A DNA stretch of 45,747 nt from Opitutia bacterium (lineage in GTDB: Bacteria > Verrucomicrobiota > Verrucomicrobiia > Opitutales > Opitutaceae): contig CANJIU010000083.1 of assembly GCA_947474365.1 (NCBI GenBank), positions 1 through 45,747 on the forward strand. Reading direction: 5' to 3'. Numbering within the stretch: position 1 is the stretch's first letter; every line of letters starts with the position of its first letter. The position numbers and the translations under genes are program-made. The notes under the pieces were generated by a model. The model had not been told where the DNA came from, searched no databases, and worked only from the letters and a program-made list of their open reading frames with translations. Shown here one piece after another: positions 25,037 through 32,669 of the stretch.

Positions 25037-26080
25037 TCAGCCGCCGATGTAGCTCATCTCGACCTTGGCGCGCGGCTCGCCCTCGGCCAGCACCTCGGCG
25101 CGTTCATCGCTGTAGCGGTCCATCCGCCCCCGCCAGATGCGGCGCAGAAAAGTTTCCAGTTCCGCCTCCGTCGAACCCGGCGCTCGCGCCGCCCCGAGCA
25201 CATCCCAGCCGAGCGCGGCAAAGAGACACGTGTAAAGTTTTCCATCTGCCGATAGCCGCGCCCGGTGGCAGTCGCGGCAGAACGGCTCCGTCACCGAGCC
25301 GATCAGTCCGATCTCCCCGCGGCCATCGCCGTAACGGTACCGGGCGGCCACTTCCCCGCGGTAAGCCGGGCCGACCGGCTCGAGCGGCCACCGCGCACCG
25401 ATCCGTTCCACGATTTCCCGCGCCGGTACGACCCGCTCGCGCGCCCAGTGGTTGGTGTTGCCCACGTCCATGAACTCGATGAACCGCAGCGTGTGCCCGC
25501 GTTCCCGGAAATAGTCGCAGAGTGCCGGCAGTTCCGCGTCGTTCACCCCGCGCTGCACGACGCAGTTGATCTTGATCGGAATTCCGAGCGCCGTCGCCGC
25601 GTCGATGCCCCGCAGGACGCGCGCGACCTTGAACCCCAGCCCGTTCAACCGGCCGGCCGTGGTGTCGTCCAGCGAATCGACCGACACGTTGAGCCGGTCC
25701 AGCCCGGCGGTGCGAAGTGCGGGCGCGAGTTTTTCCAGGAGCCAGCCGTTGGTGGTGAGCGCGACGTCGCGCAGCCCGAGATCCTGTTTGAGCAGGCGGA
25801 TCAAGTCCGGCACGTCGGCGCGCAGCAGGGGTTCGCCGCCGGTGAGGCGCACTTTCTCGACGCCGAGCGCACGGAAGGCGCGCACGATGCGGCCGATTTC
25901 GGCCAAGGTCATCAGCTGGGGATCCCGCAGGAAGGCGTGGCCCGGGCCGAACACCTCCGCCGGCATGCAATAAGGACAGCGGAAATTGCAGCGATCCGTC
26001 ACCGAAATCCGCAGATCGCGGAGTGGACGGAAAAACCGGTCCTGAACCGGCGCGGGTGGAGGTGGGAACTCGGGGGACAC
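25037..26080 (-). CDS. moaA: GTP 3',8-cyclase (molybdenum cofactor synthesis)
   Basis: MoaA is a radical-SAM enzyme that, with MoaC, turns GTP into cyclic pyranopterin monophosphate. The N-terminal cluster motif CNFRCPYC (CxxxCxxC) is present, as are the GGEPLL glycine-rich motif and the second, C-terminal cluster CRDC plus a third Cys 13 residues on (GKLYTC). The protein ends in the characteristic Gly-Gly (MSYIGG). The open frame continues far upstream without a family match, so the start is uncertain. I place it at the GTG at 26078-26080 (347 residues), just before QDRFFRPLRDLRISVTDRC; a GTG 21 bp upstream is possible. It is divergent from moeA with an 87-bp gap. Confidence 0.9.
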   Translation of the reverse strand: MSPEFPPPPAPVQDRFFRPLRDLRISVTDRCNFRCPYCMPAEVFGPGHAFLRDPQLMTLAEIGRIVRAFRALGVEKVRLTGGEPLLRADVPDLIRLLKQDLGLRDVALTTNGWLLEKLAPALRTAGLDRLNVSVDSLDDTTAGRLNGLGFKVARVLRGIDAATALGIPIKINCVVQRGVNDAELPALCDYFRERGHTLRFIEFMDVGNTNHWARERVVPAREIVERIGARWPLEPVGPAYRGEVAARYRYGDGRGEIGLIGSVTEPFCRDCHRARLSADGKLYTCLFAALGWDVLGAARAPGSTEAELETFLRRIWRGRMDRYSDERAEVLAEGEPRAKVEMSYIGG

Positions 26081-26167
26081 GCGGGCAAAGAAAGGACACA
26101 CCGCGGGACTTTTTGCCAGTTTCTCCGTGCGCTTCCGCCGCGTCCGGTGTTTTCTGGAGCGACTGCC

Positions 26168-27376
26168 ATGCTGACCCCTGCCGAGGCCGAGAAGCTGATC
26201 CTGGAGAATATCGCACCCCTTCCGCGCGAAGACTGCCCGCTGGCGGCCGCCCATCGGCGCACCCTGCGGGCGGACATCCGCGCGGACCGCGATTTGCCTC
26301 CTTTCCACCGCGTGACGATGGACGGCTTTGCGCTCCGCGCGGTCTCGATTTCCTCCGGTGTGACCACGTTTCGGGTGGAGGCCGTGCAGGCGGCGGGAAT
26401 GCGGGCCTTCAAACTCGGGCCGGCGGACGAGGCCTGCATCGAAGTGATGACGGGCGCCGTACTTCCTGAAGGCGCCGACTGTGTGCTGCCGTATGAGGAG
26501 ACGGCGCGTGAGGGCGCGATCGTCACGTTTACCGGGGAGGCGTCGGAGTATTCCCCCGGCCACGCGGTCCATCTTCGCGGCAGCGATCACCGGGCCGGTG
26601 ACGTCATGGTGCGAAGCGGCACGCGGCTGACCGGCCGCGAGATCGCAGTGGCGGCCGCATGCGGCTGCGGTTCGCTCACGGTCAGCCAATTGCCAAAAAT
26701 CGCCGTGGTGGCGACGGGCGACGAACTGGTCGAGGTCGAGGCACCGGTCGCGCCGCACCAGATCCGCCGGAGCAACGACTACGCGTTGCGCGCCGCGCTC
26801 ATGTCGGCGGGTTATCCCAATGTGGCGCGCTTTCACCTCCGCGATGTGCGGCATGAAATCGAACACCTCCTCTGGCACATTGTGGCGGAATACGACGTCG
26901 TGGTGATTTCTGGCGGGGTCTCCAAGGGCAAATTTGACTACCTCCCCGCCGAGCTCGACCGCCAGGGCGTGCGAAAAATCTTTCACGGGGTCGCGCAACG
27001 CCCGGGCAAGCCTTTCTGGTTCGGTATGAGTGCACGCAAGTCACCGGTCTTCGCCCTGCCGGGCAACCCCGTCTCGGCCTATACGTGCCTGCATCGGTAC
27101 GTGCTCCCGGCCCTGCGTCACGCCGGGGGACTCACGCCCGTGCCGCTGCGCCCGGTGGCGTTGGCCGCCCCCGTGGTTTTCAAGCCGAAGCTCGCCTGCC
27201 TCCTGCCGGTCCGGCTTTCCGTCGGCATGCACGCGGAGACACTCGCCACTCCCGATCCGAGCAACACCTCGGGCGATTTCGCCGGACTCGTCGGCACGGA
27301 TGGATTTGTCGAATTGCCCGCGGACCAGACCGAGTTTCCGACGGGAACCCTCGCGCCGTTTTTCCCTTGGACGTGA
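26168..27376 (+). CDS. moeA: Molybdopterin molybdotransferase
   Basis: The 402-residue product inserts molybdate into adenylylated molybdopterin. Family motifs are clear: PPFHRVTMDGFALR (about 43-56), MTGAVLPEGADCVLPYEE (about 98-115), VVATGDELVE, IRRSNDYALRAAL, ISGGVSKGKFDYLP and FALPGNPVSAYTC. The ATG at 26168 is preceded by GGAGCG and opens with MLTPAEAEKLIL, a usual start for the family. It is the first gene of the rightward moeA-moaC-moaD-moaE run. Confidence 0.95.
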   Translation: MLTPAEAEKLILENIAPLPREDCPLAAAHRRTLRADIRADRDLPPFHRVTMDGFALRAVSISSGVTTFRVEAVQAAGMRAFKLGPADEACIEVMTGAVLPEGADCVLPYEETAREGAIVTFTGEASEYSPGHAVHLRGSDHRAGDVMVRSGTRLTGREIAVAAACGCGSLTVSQLPKIAVVATGDELVEVEAPVAPHQIRRSNDYALRAALMSAGYPNVARFHLRDVRHEIEHLLWHIVAEYDVVVISGGVSKGKFDYLPAELDRQGVRKIFHGVAQRPGKPFWFGMSARKSPVFALPGNPVSAYTCLHRYVLPALRHAGGLTPVPLRPVALAAPVVFKPKLACLLPVRLSVGMHAETLATPDPSNTSGDFAGLVGTDGFVELPADQTEFPTGTLAPFFPWT

Positions 27377-27431
27377 GCGAAGTCGGGACACGGAAAGTTG
27401 AGTGTTGAGCGCCGGGCGTTTGCGCGTGAGA

Positions 27432-27914
27432 ATGCCCTGGATGTTTTCCCACCTCGACGCGCAGAACCGGCCCGCGATGGTCAACGTCGGCGCCAAGCCC
27501 GTGACCAAGCGCACGGCGCACGCCGTCGCCATTGTCAGCCTCCCCCACGAGCTAGCGGCTCTCCTCCGCGATGGTGAAATCGCGACAAAAAAGGGACCGA
27601 TCTTTCAGACCGCCAGCTTGGCCGGAGTTATGGGCGCAAAAAAAACCGGCGAACTCATCCCACTCTGCCATCCGCTCGCCCTTGACGACTGTCAGATCGA
27701 AATCATCCCCAATTTCGCGCGGAACGAGATCGCGATTCATTGCCGCGTGGAAATCCATGCGAAAACCGGCGTCGAGATGGAGGCGCTGACCGGAGCCACG
27801 GTGGCGGCGCTGACGTTTTACGACATGGCCAAGGCGGTCACGCACGGCATCGAAATCAAGCACGTGCGCCTGCTGGAAAAAACCGGCGGCAAACGCGATT
27901 ATCACGCGCCTTGA
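27432..27914 (+). CDS. moaC: Cyclic pyranopterin monophosphate synthase
   Basis: MoaC completes the MoaA reaction to cyclic pyranopterin monophosphate. Its motifs are FSHLDAQNRPAMVNVG at the start, GELIPLCHPLALDDC in the middle and VEMEALTGATVAALTFYDMAK, the active-site region with the Lys and Asp expected. The product is 160 residues, normal for the family. I use the ATG at 27432; an ATG at 27441 is equally plausible and an in-frame GTG at 27402 less so. It lies 55 bp after moeA and 34 bp before moaD. Confidence 0.95.
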   Translation: MPWMFSHLDAQNRPAMVNVGAKPVTKRTAHAVAIVSLPHELAALLRDGEIATKKGPIFQTASLAGVMGAKKTGELIPLCHPLALDDCQIEIIPNFARNEIAIHCRVEIHAKTGVEMEALTGATVAALTFYDMAKAVTHGIEIKHVRLLEKTGGKRDYHAP

Positions 27915-27948
27915 GGCGCCGTTTGCACCAACCGACCGCTGTCCGAGC

Positions 27949-28191
27949 ATGATCACGCTTCACGTCCAATATTTCGCCATCCTGCGCGAACAGCGGGGCC
28001 TCGTGCAGGAAGCCCTGACCACAACTGCCGCCACTCCGGCGGAGCTCTACGACGAATTGCGGGCACGGCACCACTTCACGCTGCCCGGCGACCGAGTGCG
28101 CGCCGCGGTCAACGACGCGTTTGTCGCCGGCACCGCGCCGCTGCGTGAAGGCGACCGTGTGGTGTTCATCCCGCCGGTGGCCGGTGGGTGA
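27949..28191 (+). CDS. moaD: Molybdopterin synthase sulfur carrier subunit
   Basis: The 80-residue product has a ubiquitin-like beta-grasp composition and ends in the Gly-Gly needed for thiocarboxylation (FIPPVAGG). LREGDRVVFIPPVAGG is the standard C-terminal block. It donates sulfur to the pterin while bound to MoaE, which follows 19 bp downstream. No MoeB-type activating enzyme is encoded in this window. Confidence 0.93.
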   Translation: MITLHVQYFAILREQRGLVQEALTTTAATPAELYDELRARHHFTLPGDRVRAAVNDAFVAGTAPLREGDRVVFIPPVAGG

Positions 28192-28210
28192 TCCGCTGCT
28201 TCTTCCGTTC

Positions 28211-28663
28211 ATGTTCAAAATCTCCGCGACCGCCCTCGATCCCGCTGCGCTGCAGGCTGAGTTGGCGGACAACCGTGCCGGGGCCTGTGTCACCTTCGAA
28301 GGCTGGGTGCGCAACCGCAACGAGGGGCAGCCTGTCCTGTCGCTCGAATACGAGGCCTACGCCCCGTTGGCCGTCTCCGAAGGCGAAAAGATTCTCGCCG
28401 AGGCCCGCGAGAAATTTTCCCTTGTCGGTACGGCTGCGGTGCACCGCACGGGTCATCTCCAGCTCGGCGAACTCGCGGTGTGGGTCGGTGTCACGGCGGA
28501 GCATCGTGGTGCGGCCTTCGATGCGTGTCGCTACATCATCGACGAAGCCAAGGCCCGCCTGCCCGTGTGGAAAAAGGAACACTACACCAGTGGAGCCACG
28601 GCGTGGATCAATTGCGCGACGCGTGGGGAGCATGGCGGTGGTGCTGCGACCCCGCCGGCGTAG
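28211..28663 (+). CDS. moaE: Molybdopterin synthase catalytic subunit
   Basis: The 150-residue product has the MoaE motifs FEGWVRNRNEG, LEYEAYAPLA, VHRTGHLQLGE, RGAAFDACRYIIDEAK and LPVWKKEHY, which holds the conserved catalytic lysine region. It builds the dithiolene of molybdopterin together with MoaD. The ATG at 28211 is the first in frame ahead of the domain; the frame upstream overlaps moaD. The C-terminal tail after residue 135 is Gly/Ala-rich and variable. Confidence 0.95.
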   Translation: MFKISATALDPAALQAELADNRAGACVTFEGWVRNRNEGQPVLSLEYEAYAPLAVSEGEKILAEAREKFSLVGTAAVHRTGHLQLGELAVWVGVTAEHRGAAFDACRYIIDEAKARLPVWKKEHYTSGATAWINCATRGEHGGGAATPPA

Positions 28664-28775
28664 CAACCGGTGGCGATTGGGGCAATCGGCGGCGGATCCC
28701 TGCGAAAATTTGGCTAAATTTGCCGCAATTTGACTCGGGGCTGGGTTCCGCCCCTTCGAGGGCTAAACCGGGAGC

Positions 28776-29087
28776 ATGTCACTCTTCGCTGTCGCCTCCG
28801 CCACCCTGACCGCTGCTGATCGGCTGCGTCAAATTCCCTCGAATTTCTGGGTCACCCTCGCCGTCGGGGTCTGCGCGATTTTCGCGATCGTGCTCGTCGT
28901 CCGCAAGGTCGCCGGCACGAACAAGCTGTTTCTGGGTTTCTCGGTCTTTCTTTTTGCGACGTTCATCGGGGTGAATTGGATTCACGAGCGCAACGAGCCG
29001 AAATGGGCAACACCCGCGGTCCAGGTGCTCTCCGGGTTTTTCCCTGGCAAAGTTGAAGCCAAGCCCACGCGGTTGCCGGGCAAGTGA
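28776..29087 (+). CDS. Small membrane protein of unknown function
   Basis: The 103-residue product has two predicted transmembrane helices (about 24-43, FWVTLAVGVCAIFAIVLVV, and 49-68, NKLFLGFSVFLFATFIGVNW) joined by a short basic loop. A cytoplasmic or periplasmic tail rich in Pro and Lys follows. A GGGAG ribosome-binding site precedes the ATG. It is not recognisable as a known family. It lies between the moa cluster and gnd on the same strand. Confidence 0.75.
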   Translation: MSLFAVASATLTAADRLRQIPSNFWVTLAVGVCAIFAIVLVVRKVAGTNKLFLGFSVFLFATFIGVNWIHERNEPKWATPAVQVLSGFFPGKVEAKPTRLPGK

Positions 29088-29230
29088 ACCGTGAAATCGC
29101 GGATCGGGCGTCGCGAACCTGTGGTCGGAACATCGACTGTTAACCGTGTAAACGTCAAATAACGCCGCCGGGTGAGAATGGGGTTGGTTTTCCGAGGGCT
29201 TCGCGTAGAAGTTAAGCTTCTCTTTTCGCC

Positions 29231-30736
29231 ATGGCTAAAACGCACTCCGACATCGGACTCATCGGGCTCGCCGTGATGGGTCAAAACCTCGCCCTCAATA
29301 TCGCCGACCACGGCTTCCAGATCTCGGTTTACAACCGCACGACGGAGAAGACCGAGAAGTTCGTGGCCGAAAACCCGAACACCCCGGGTGGCCTCGTCGG
29401 CACGAAGACCCTCGAGGAATTCGTCCAATCGCTCGCGAAGCCCCGCAAGGCGATCATCCTCGTCCAGGCCGGCAAGGCCACCGACGCCGTGATCGACGGC
29501 CTGGTGCCGCTGTTCGAGAAGGACGACATCATCATCGACGGCGGCAACGCCCTCTGGACGGACACCATCCGCCGTGAAAAGGCGCTGAAGGAAAAAGGTC
29601 TCCGCTTCATCGGCTCCGGCGTGTCCGGTGGCGAAGAAGGCGCCCGTTTCGGTCCGGCCCTCATGCCCGGCGGCGACCCGGCCGCCTACAAGGAACTTGA
29701 GGCCATCTGGAACGCCATCGCCGCGAAAGTGGACGGCAAAACCGGAGCCCAGCTCGGCGGCGCCTCGCCGGGCAAACCAATTAGCGGTGGCGTCCCGTGC
29801 GCCGCCTACATCGGCGAGAACGGCGCCGGGCACTACGTGAAGATGTGCCACAACGGGATCGAGTATGGCGACATGCAGATGATCTGTGAGGCCTACGCGC
29901 TGATGAAGGGCCTGCTCGGTCTCAAGCCGAAGGAAATGGGAGAAATCTTTTCCGAATGGAATCAGGGCATGCTCGGCAGCTTCCTGATCGAAATCACCGC
30001 CGACATCCTGAAGCAGAAGGATCCGATGACGAAGAAACCCTTCGTCGACATCGTCCTCGACACCGCTGGCCAGAAGGGCACGGGTAAATGGACCTCGGTC
30101 AACGCCCTCGACATGGGCGTGCCGGCCCCGACAATCGCCGAGTCCGTTTTCGCGCGCTGCATCAGCGCGGTGAAGGAAGAGCGCGTCGCCGCCTCTAAGA
30201 TCCTCAAGGGCCCGAAAAAGAAGTACAAGGGCTCGAAGAAGGCGTTGATCGCCGCGATTCACGACGCGCTCTATTGCTCGAAGATCTGCTCGTACGCGCA
30301 GGGCTTCCAGCTGATGCGCGAGGCGCAGAAGGAGTACAAGTGGAAGCTCAACTTCGGCGAGATCGCGCAGATCTGGCGGGGCGGCTGCATCATCCGCGCG
30401 GTGTTCCTGCAGAAGATCACGGAGGCGTATCAGCGCAACCCGACGCTCGCGAATCTGCTGCTCGATCCGTATTTCAACAAGACGGTGCAGAAGGCGCAGG
30501 AGAACTGGCGCAAGGTCGTCGCGCTCGCGGCGGAGTGCGGCGTGGCGTCACCGACGTTCTCGTCGGCGCTGGCGTACTACGACAGCTACCGTTCCGCCCG
30601 CCTGCCGGCCAACCTGCTGCAGGGCCAGCGCGACTTCTTCGGCGCCCACACCTACGAGCGCACGGACAAGCCGCGCGGGAAGTTCTTCCACATCGACTGG
30701 CCCGAGAAAGGCCGCCCGCAATTGGAGATGTCGTAA
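29231..30736 (+). CDS. gnd: 6-phosphogluconate dehydrogenase (NADP-dependent, decarboxylating)
   Basis: The 501-residue product converts 6-phosphogluconate to ribulose 5-phosphate in the oxidative pentose phosphate pathway. The nucleotide-binding motif GLAVMGQNLALNIADHG, the VSGGEEGARFGP block and the substrate/catalytic motif KMCHNGIEYGDMQMI are intact. The C-terminus ends GRPQLEMS. It is some 20-30 residues longer than the common form, partly through a Lys-rich insert near residue 320 (KKKYKGSKK). The ATG at 29231 starts the family N-terminus. The stop codon is 10 bp before the tandem 20-bp repeats that mark the start of the rearranged region. Confidence 0.97.
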   Translation: MAKTHSDIGLIGLAVMGQNLALNIADHGFQISVYNRTTEKTEKFVAENPNTPGGLVGTKTLEEFVQSLAKPRKAIILVQAGKATDAVIDGLVPLFEKDDIIIDGGNALWTDTIRREKALKEKGLRFIGSGVSGGEEGARFGPALMPGGDPAAYKELEAIWNAIAAKVDGKTGAQLGGASPGKPISGGVPCAAYIGENGAGHYVKMCHNGIEYGDMQMICEAYALMKGLLGLKPKEMGEIFSEWNQGMLGSFLIEITADILKQKDPMTKKPFVDIVLDTAGQKGTGKWTSVNALDMGVPAPTIAESVFARCISAVKEERVAASKILKGPKKKYKGSKKALIAAIHDALYCSKICSYAQGFQLMREAQKEYKWKLNFGEIAQIWRGGCIIRAVFLQKITEAYQRNPTLANLLLDPYFNKTVQKAQENWRKVVALAAECGVASPTFSSALAYYDSYRSARLPANLLQGQRDFFGAHTYERTDKPRGKFFHIDWPEKGRPQLEMS

Positions 30737-30746
30737 GGCGGTTTTG

Positions 30747-30826
30747 GTGTCCGTCGACAATCCATAGTGTCACTTCGACAATAGGAGTGTCACTCGGACA
30801 ACTAATGTGTCACTTCGGGGGGTAGC
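30747..30826. repeat. Four tandem repeat units with exact 20-bp period (IS21-end-like)
   Basis: Units begin at 30747, 30767, 30787 and 30807, each with GTGTC. Units 2 to 4 read GTGTCACTTCGACAAT or close variants; unit 1 is GTGTCCGTCGACAAT. After unit 4 the CGACAAT half recurs once more at 30829-30835. Repeats about one helical repeat pair apart at a terminus are typical of IS21-family transposon ends, where the transposase binds several sites. No istA/istB gene and no second end are seen in the window, so this would be a solo end. Iterons or an operator array are alternatives. Confidence 0.7.
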
Positions 30827-30838
30827 TCCGACAATCTA

Positions 30839-30873
30839 ATAGCCTCTTTTCGATTTTGCCGAAGAGAGGCTAT
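30839..30873. terminator. Stem-loop, possible terminator
   Basis: Arms of 14 bases at 30839-30852 and 30860-30873 (ATAGCCTCTTTTCG and its near complement, 13 of 14 pairs, one G-T type mismatch) enclose a 7-base loop. There is no run of T after either side, so it could be a weak terminator for gnd or part of the mobile-element end beside it. The rest of the 30874-31137 stretch holds nothing I can name. Confidence 0.4.
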
Positions 30874-31137
30874 CGAGATACCCATCAGGGCGAGATTTCG
30901 CGTTAAACGCGAGTTCTCGGATTTTGGGCAATTCAGACCGTGCCGGATATTTTCGGTTCCGATTCGAATCCCTATGGACATCGGTGTCTGGGGGGGACGG
31001 GTAAGCTCCTGAAAGTCGATTGTGAGTCGACCCTGGAAGGCTTGGCATCAATAACTCTGTTGCGGCACAATCTACGGACCGCTGCGAGGTGGCTTCAGGC
31101 CTGTGTTGGGTTCGGTCCCGAGGGCACAATATGACAG

Positions 31138-31725
31138 CTAAAGCCACGCCATTGCTGCCCGCGGTGTTTCTACCTGAAGTAGCCGTAGCAAATCGCCCGA
31201 GACGCCCTGCCACTCCTGGCCCAGGTTGACTGACACGATGCGTATCTCGTGCCCATCGACCGCGATCTGTTCGTCGACGGAGACACCCATGGCGGGATAC
31301 AATAGCATGCCACGCACGGCTTCCCACCCCGGCACCGCACTCTGGTTCTTGAGATAGGCGAAGAGCTGATAGAGGTGATCGGAAATGAACTTCGGCGTGT
31401 CGTAAAACCGCTGGAAAGCGTCCCGGTAGAACTTGCAGTCGACGATCACTCGGTCGCCGTCGCGTTCTAGGACGATATCCGTGTTCATCGATGGCAACAG
31501 CTTCAGACCAAACGGCGTTGAGCGCCCCTCTTCGACGTTCCACTTCACTTCGGGACGCGAAACGCGATATGCCGATTGTTCCTTAGCGAAGAAATTCCGA
31601 ACGAACTGTTCAAAGAGATCTCCCATTCTCGCCTCGTCGCGGAGAAAATCCCGAAACTGGTGCGTGCCCGTTTCTTGGTCTGGGATGCTTTCTTGGAAGA
31701 TCAGTTCGCAGACTTTCAGCCCCGG
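31138..31725 (-). pseudogene. mcrC: 3' fragment of mcrC (5-methylcytosine restriction system)
   Basis: About 195 residues of an McrC C-terminal half survive. The frame is readable upstream of the first ATG (31624-31626) as LKVCELIFQESI and HQFRDFLRDEAR, then MGDLFEQFVRNFF, NTDIVLERDGDRVIVDCKFY and YQLFAYLKNQ. The TDI...DCKFY block is the PD-(D/E)xK nuclease core of McrC. The N-terminal half and any mcrB partner are absent. At about 31716-31725 the frame breaks and the sequence becomes an M19 dipeptidase fragment. Without McrB this is very unlikely to restrict DNA; I treat it as a remnant. Confidence 0.8.
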
Positions 31726-31922
31726 CTGGCAAGATCATCTGCAAGCGTCTTGAATCGACGCGGGTCATTGTATTCAGGAACCAGGTTAAAAATATCTGGC
31801 GCTTCGCCGGGAGCCGCAATCCCTGCCTTTCTCCGGTCTTCGAAGAATTTGCGTTGAAACTCTGCATACGCGGCATCGAGTTTGTTGCCGGGAATGCCTC
31901 CGTCTGTGCCGAGTCCGACGTG
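31716..31922 (-). pseudogene. Internal/C-terminal fragment of an M19 membrane dipeptidase
   Basis: About 68 residues match the C-terminal part of bacterial M19 (renal dipeptidase-like) enzymes: HVGLGTDGGIPG, then FEDRRKAGIAAPGEAPDIFN, then EYNDPRRFKTLADDLASRG. The remainder of the enzyme, including the zinc-binding His residues, is missing. At its start it is fused in frame to an oxidoreductase fragment at the shared residues HV (31917-31922), and at its end it meets a stop codon where the mcrC fragment begins in a different frame. Confidence 0.72.
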
Positions 31923-32369
31923 CTTCTTCGCCCGCAGCGCGGTCATCGCCACCGGGGCGTGCATATGGTCGGCGATGCCAATGGTCACGGCGTCGAACTC
32001 ACCCATGTGCCGGCTCAGCAGTTCGCGCCAATCCGACAGGCGGGCGGCATCCGGAAACAGTTTCGCCGCCGCCGAGAGCGCGCGCTGATCCACATCGCAC
32101 AGCGCCACGATTTTCACTTTGGGATGGGTCGCCACACTGCGCATGCCGATGCCGCCACGGCCCCCGGCGCCGACGCACGCGACCTGGAGGCGGGAGTTGG
32201 GGGACGCACTACGCAGGAGCGCGGGGAACCCGAGCACCCCCGCGGCCGCGGCGCCCGACTGGCGGAGAAAACGGCGGCGGCTCAGCGGTGGCGAGTCGGC
32301 GATGGCGGACGCCCGGTCGGCATCGCGTCGGGCGGAGCGGGAGGCGGTGGTGTCGAGGAGGTTCATCAT
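31917..32369 (-). pseudogene. 5' third of a Tat-exported Gfo/Idh/MocA oxidoreductase
   Basis: About 151 residues remain. A twin-arginine signal (SRRRFLRQSGAAAAG) is followed by a Rossmann fold with VACVGAGGRGG and VALCDVD, then DAVTIGIADHMHAPVAMTAL and AKKHV. In intact members AKKHV continues into the conserved EKP motif that supplies the catalytic lysine; here it jumps into M19 dipeptidase sequence. The ATG-ATG start at 32364-32369 overlaps the stop of the small ORF upstream. The reading frame is still open through the first junction, so a short chimeric protein ending at 31716 could be made, but enzyme activity is not expected. Confidence 0.8.
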
Positions 32370-32648
32370 TGGCACTGGATTAACGGTGCGATCATGCCGG
32401 TTTCGCGAATGCTTTCGATGGTTGGCGACCCGGGGGTGGTGGTCTCGATCAGGTTGTTTCGGAAGAAAAGCCACAGCGTCTTATCGGCGAAGGTCGTTTC
32501 CGTGCCGGCGGCAATTACGGGCGCCTCCCGGGGAACCGGGAACGGGTGCCACAGCAACGTCGATCGGCGCCGGCAGCGAGGCGGCGGTGGCGAGCGGCCA
32601 TGAGCAGGCGAGGACGAGGGCGGCCCGGGTGAGGCGACTTGGTTTCAC
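32366..32648 (-). pseudogene. Frameshifted small exported ORF
   Basis: A GTG at 32646-32648 opens a frame with a good signal peptide (MKPSRLTRAALVLACSWPLA, then TAAS), but this frame stops at 32481. Near 32525-32540 the sensible sequence continues in another frame (EAPVIAAGTETTFADKTLW, then FFRNNLIETTTPGSPTIESI) and stops inside the ATGATG of the oxidoreductase fragment. One frameshift would join the two into a product of about 93 residues. No family recognised. It follows the nucleoside-hydrolase-like gene by 21 bp and may be the stub of a once longer exported gene. Confidence 0.5.
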
Positions 32649-32669
32649 GGCGAGGCAATCTTACCGGGG

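Noticed and set aside
26081..26167. Molybdenum cofactor riboswitch between moaA and moeA
   Set aside because: The gap is only 87 bp and I see no extended structured element; such riboswitches need more room.
26081..26998. Upstream extension of the moaA frame to a 653-residue protein
   Set aside because: The extra 306 residues lie opposite moeA, have no domain and are His/Arg-rich. MoaA enzymes are about 330-350 residues.
30874..31137. Small open frames between the stem-loop and the mcrC fragment
   Set aside because: They have no recognisable motif, start site or continuity with the neighbouring fragments.
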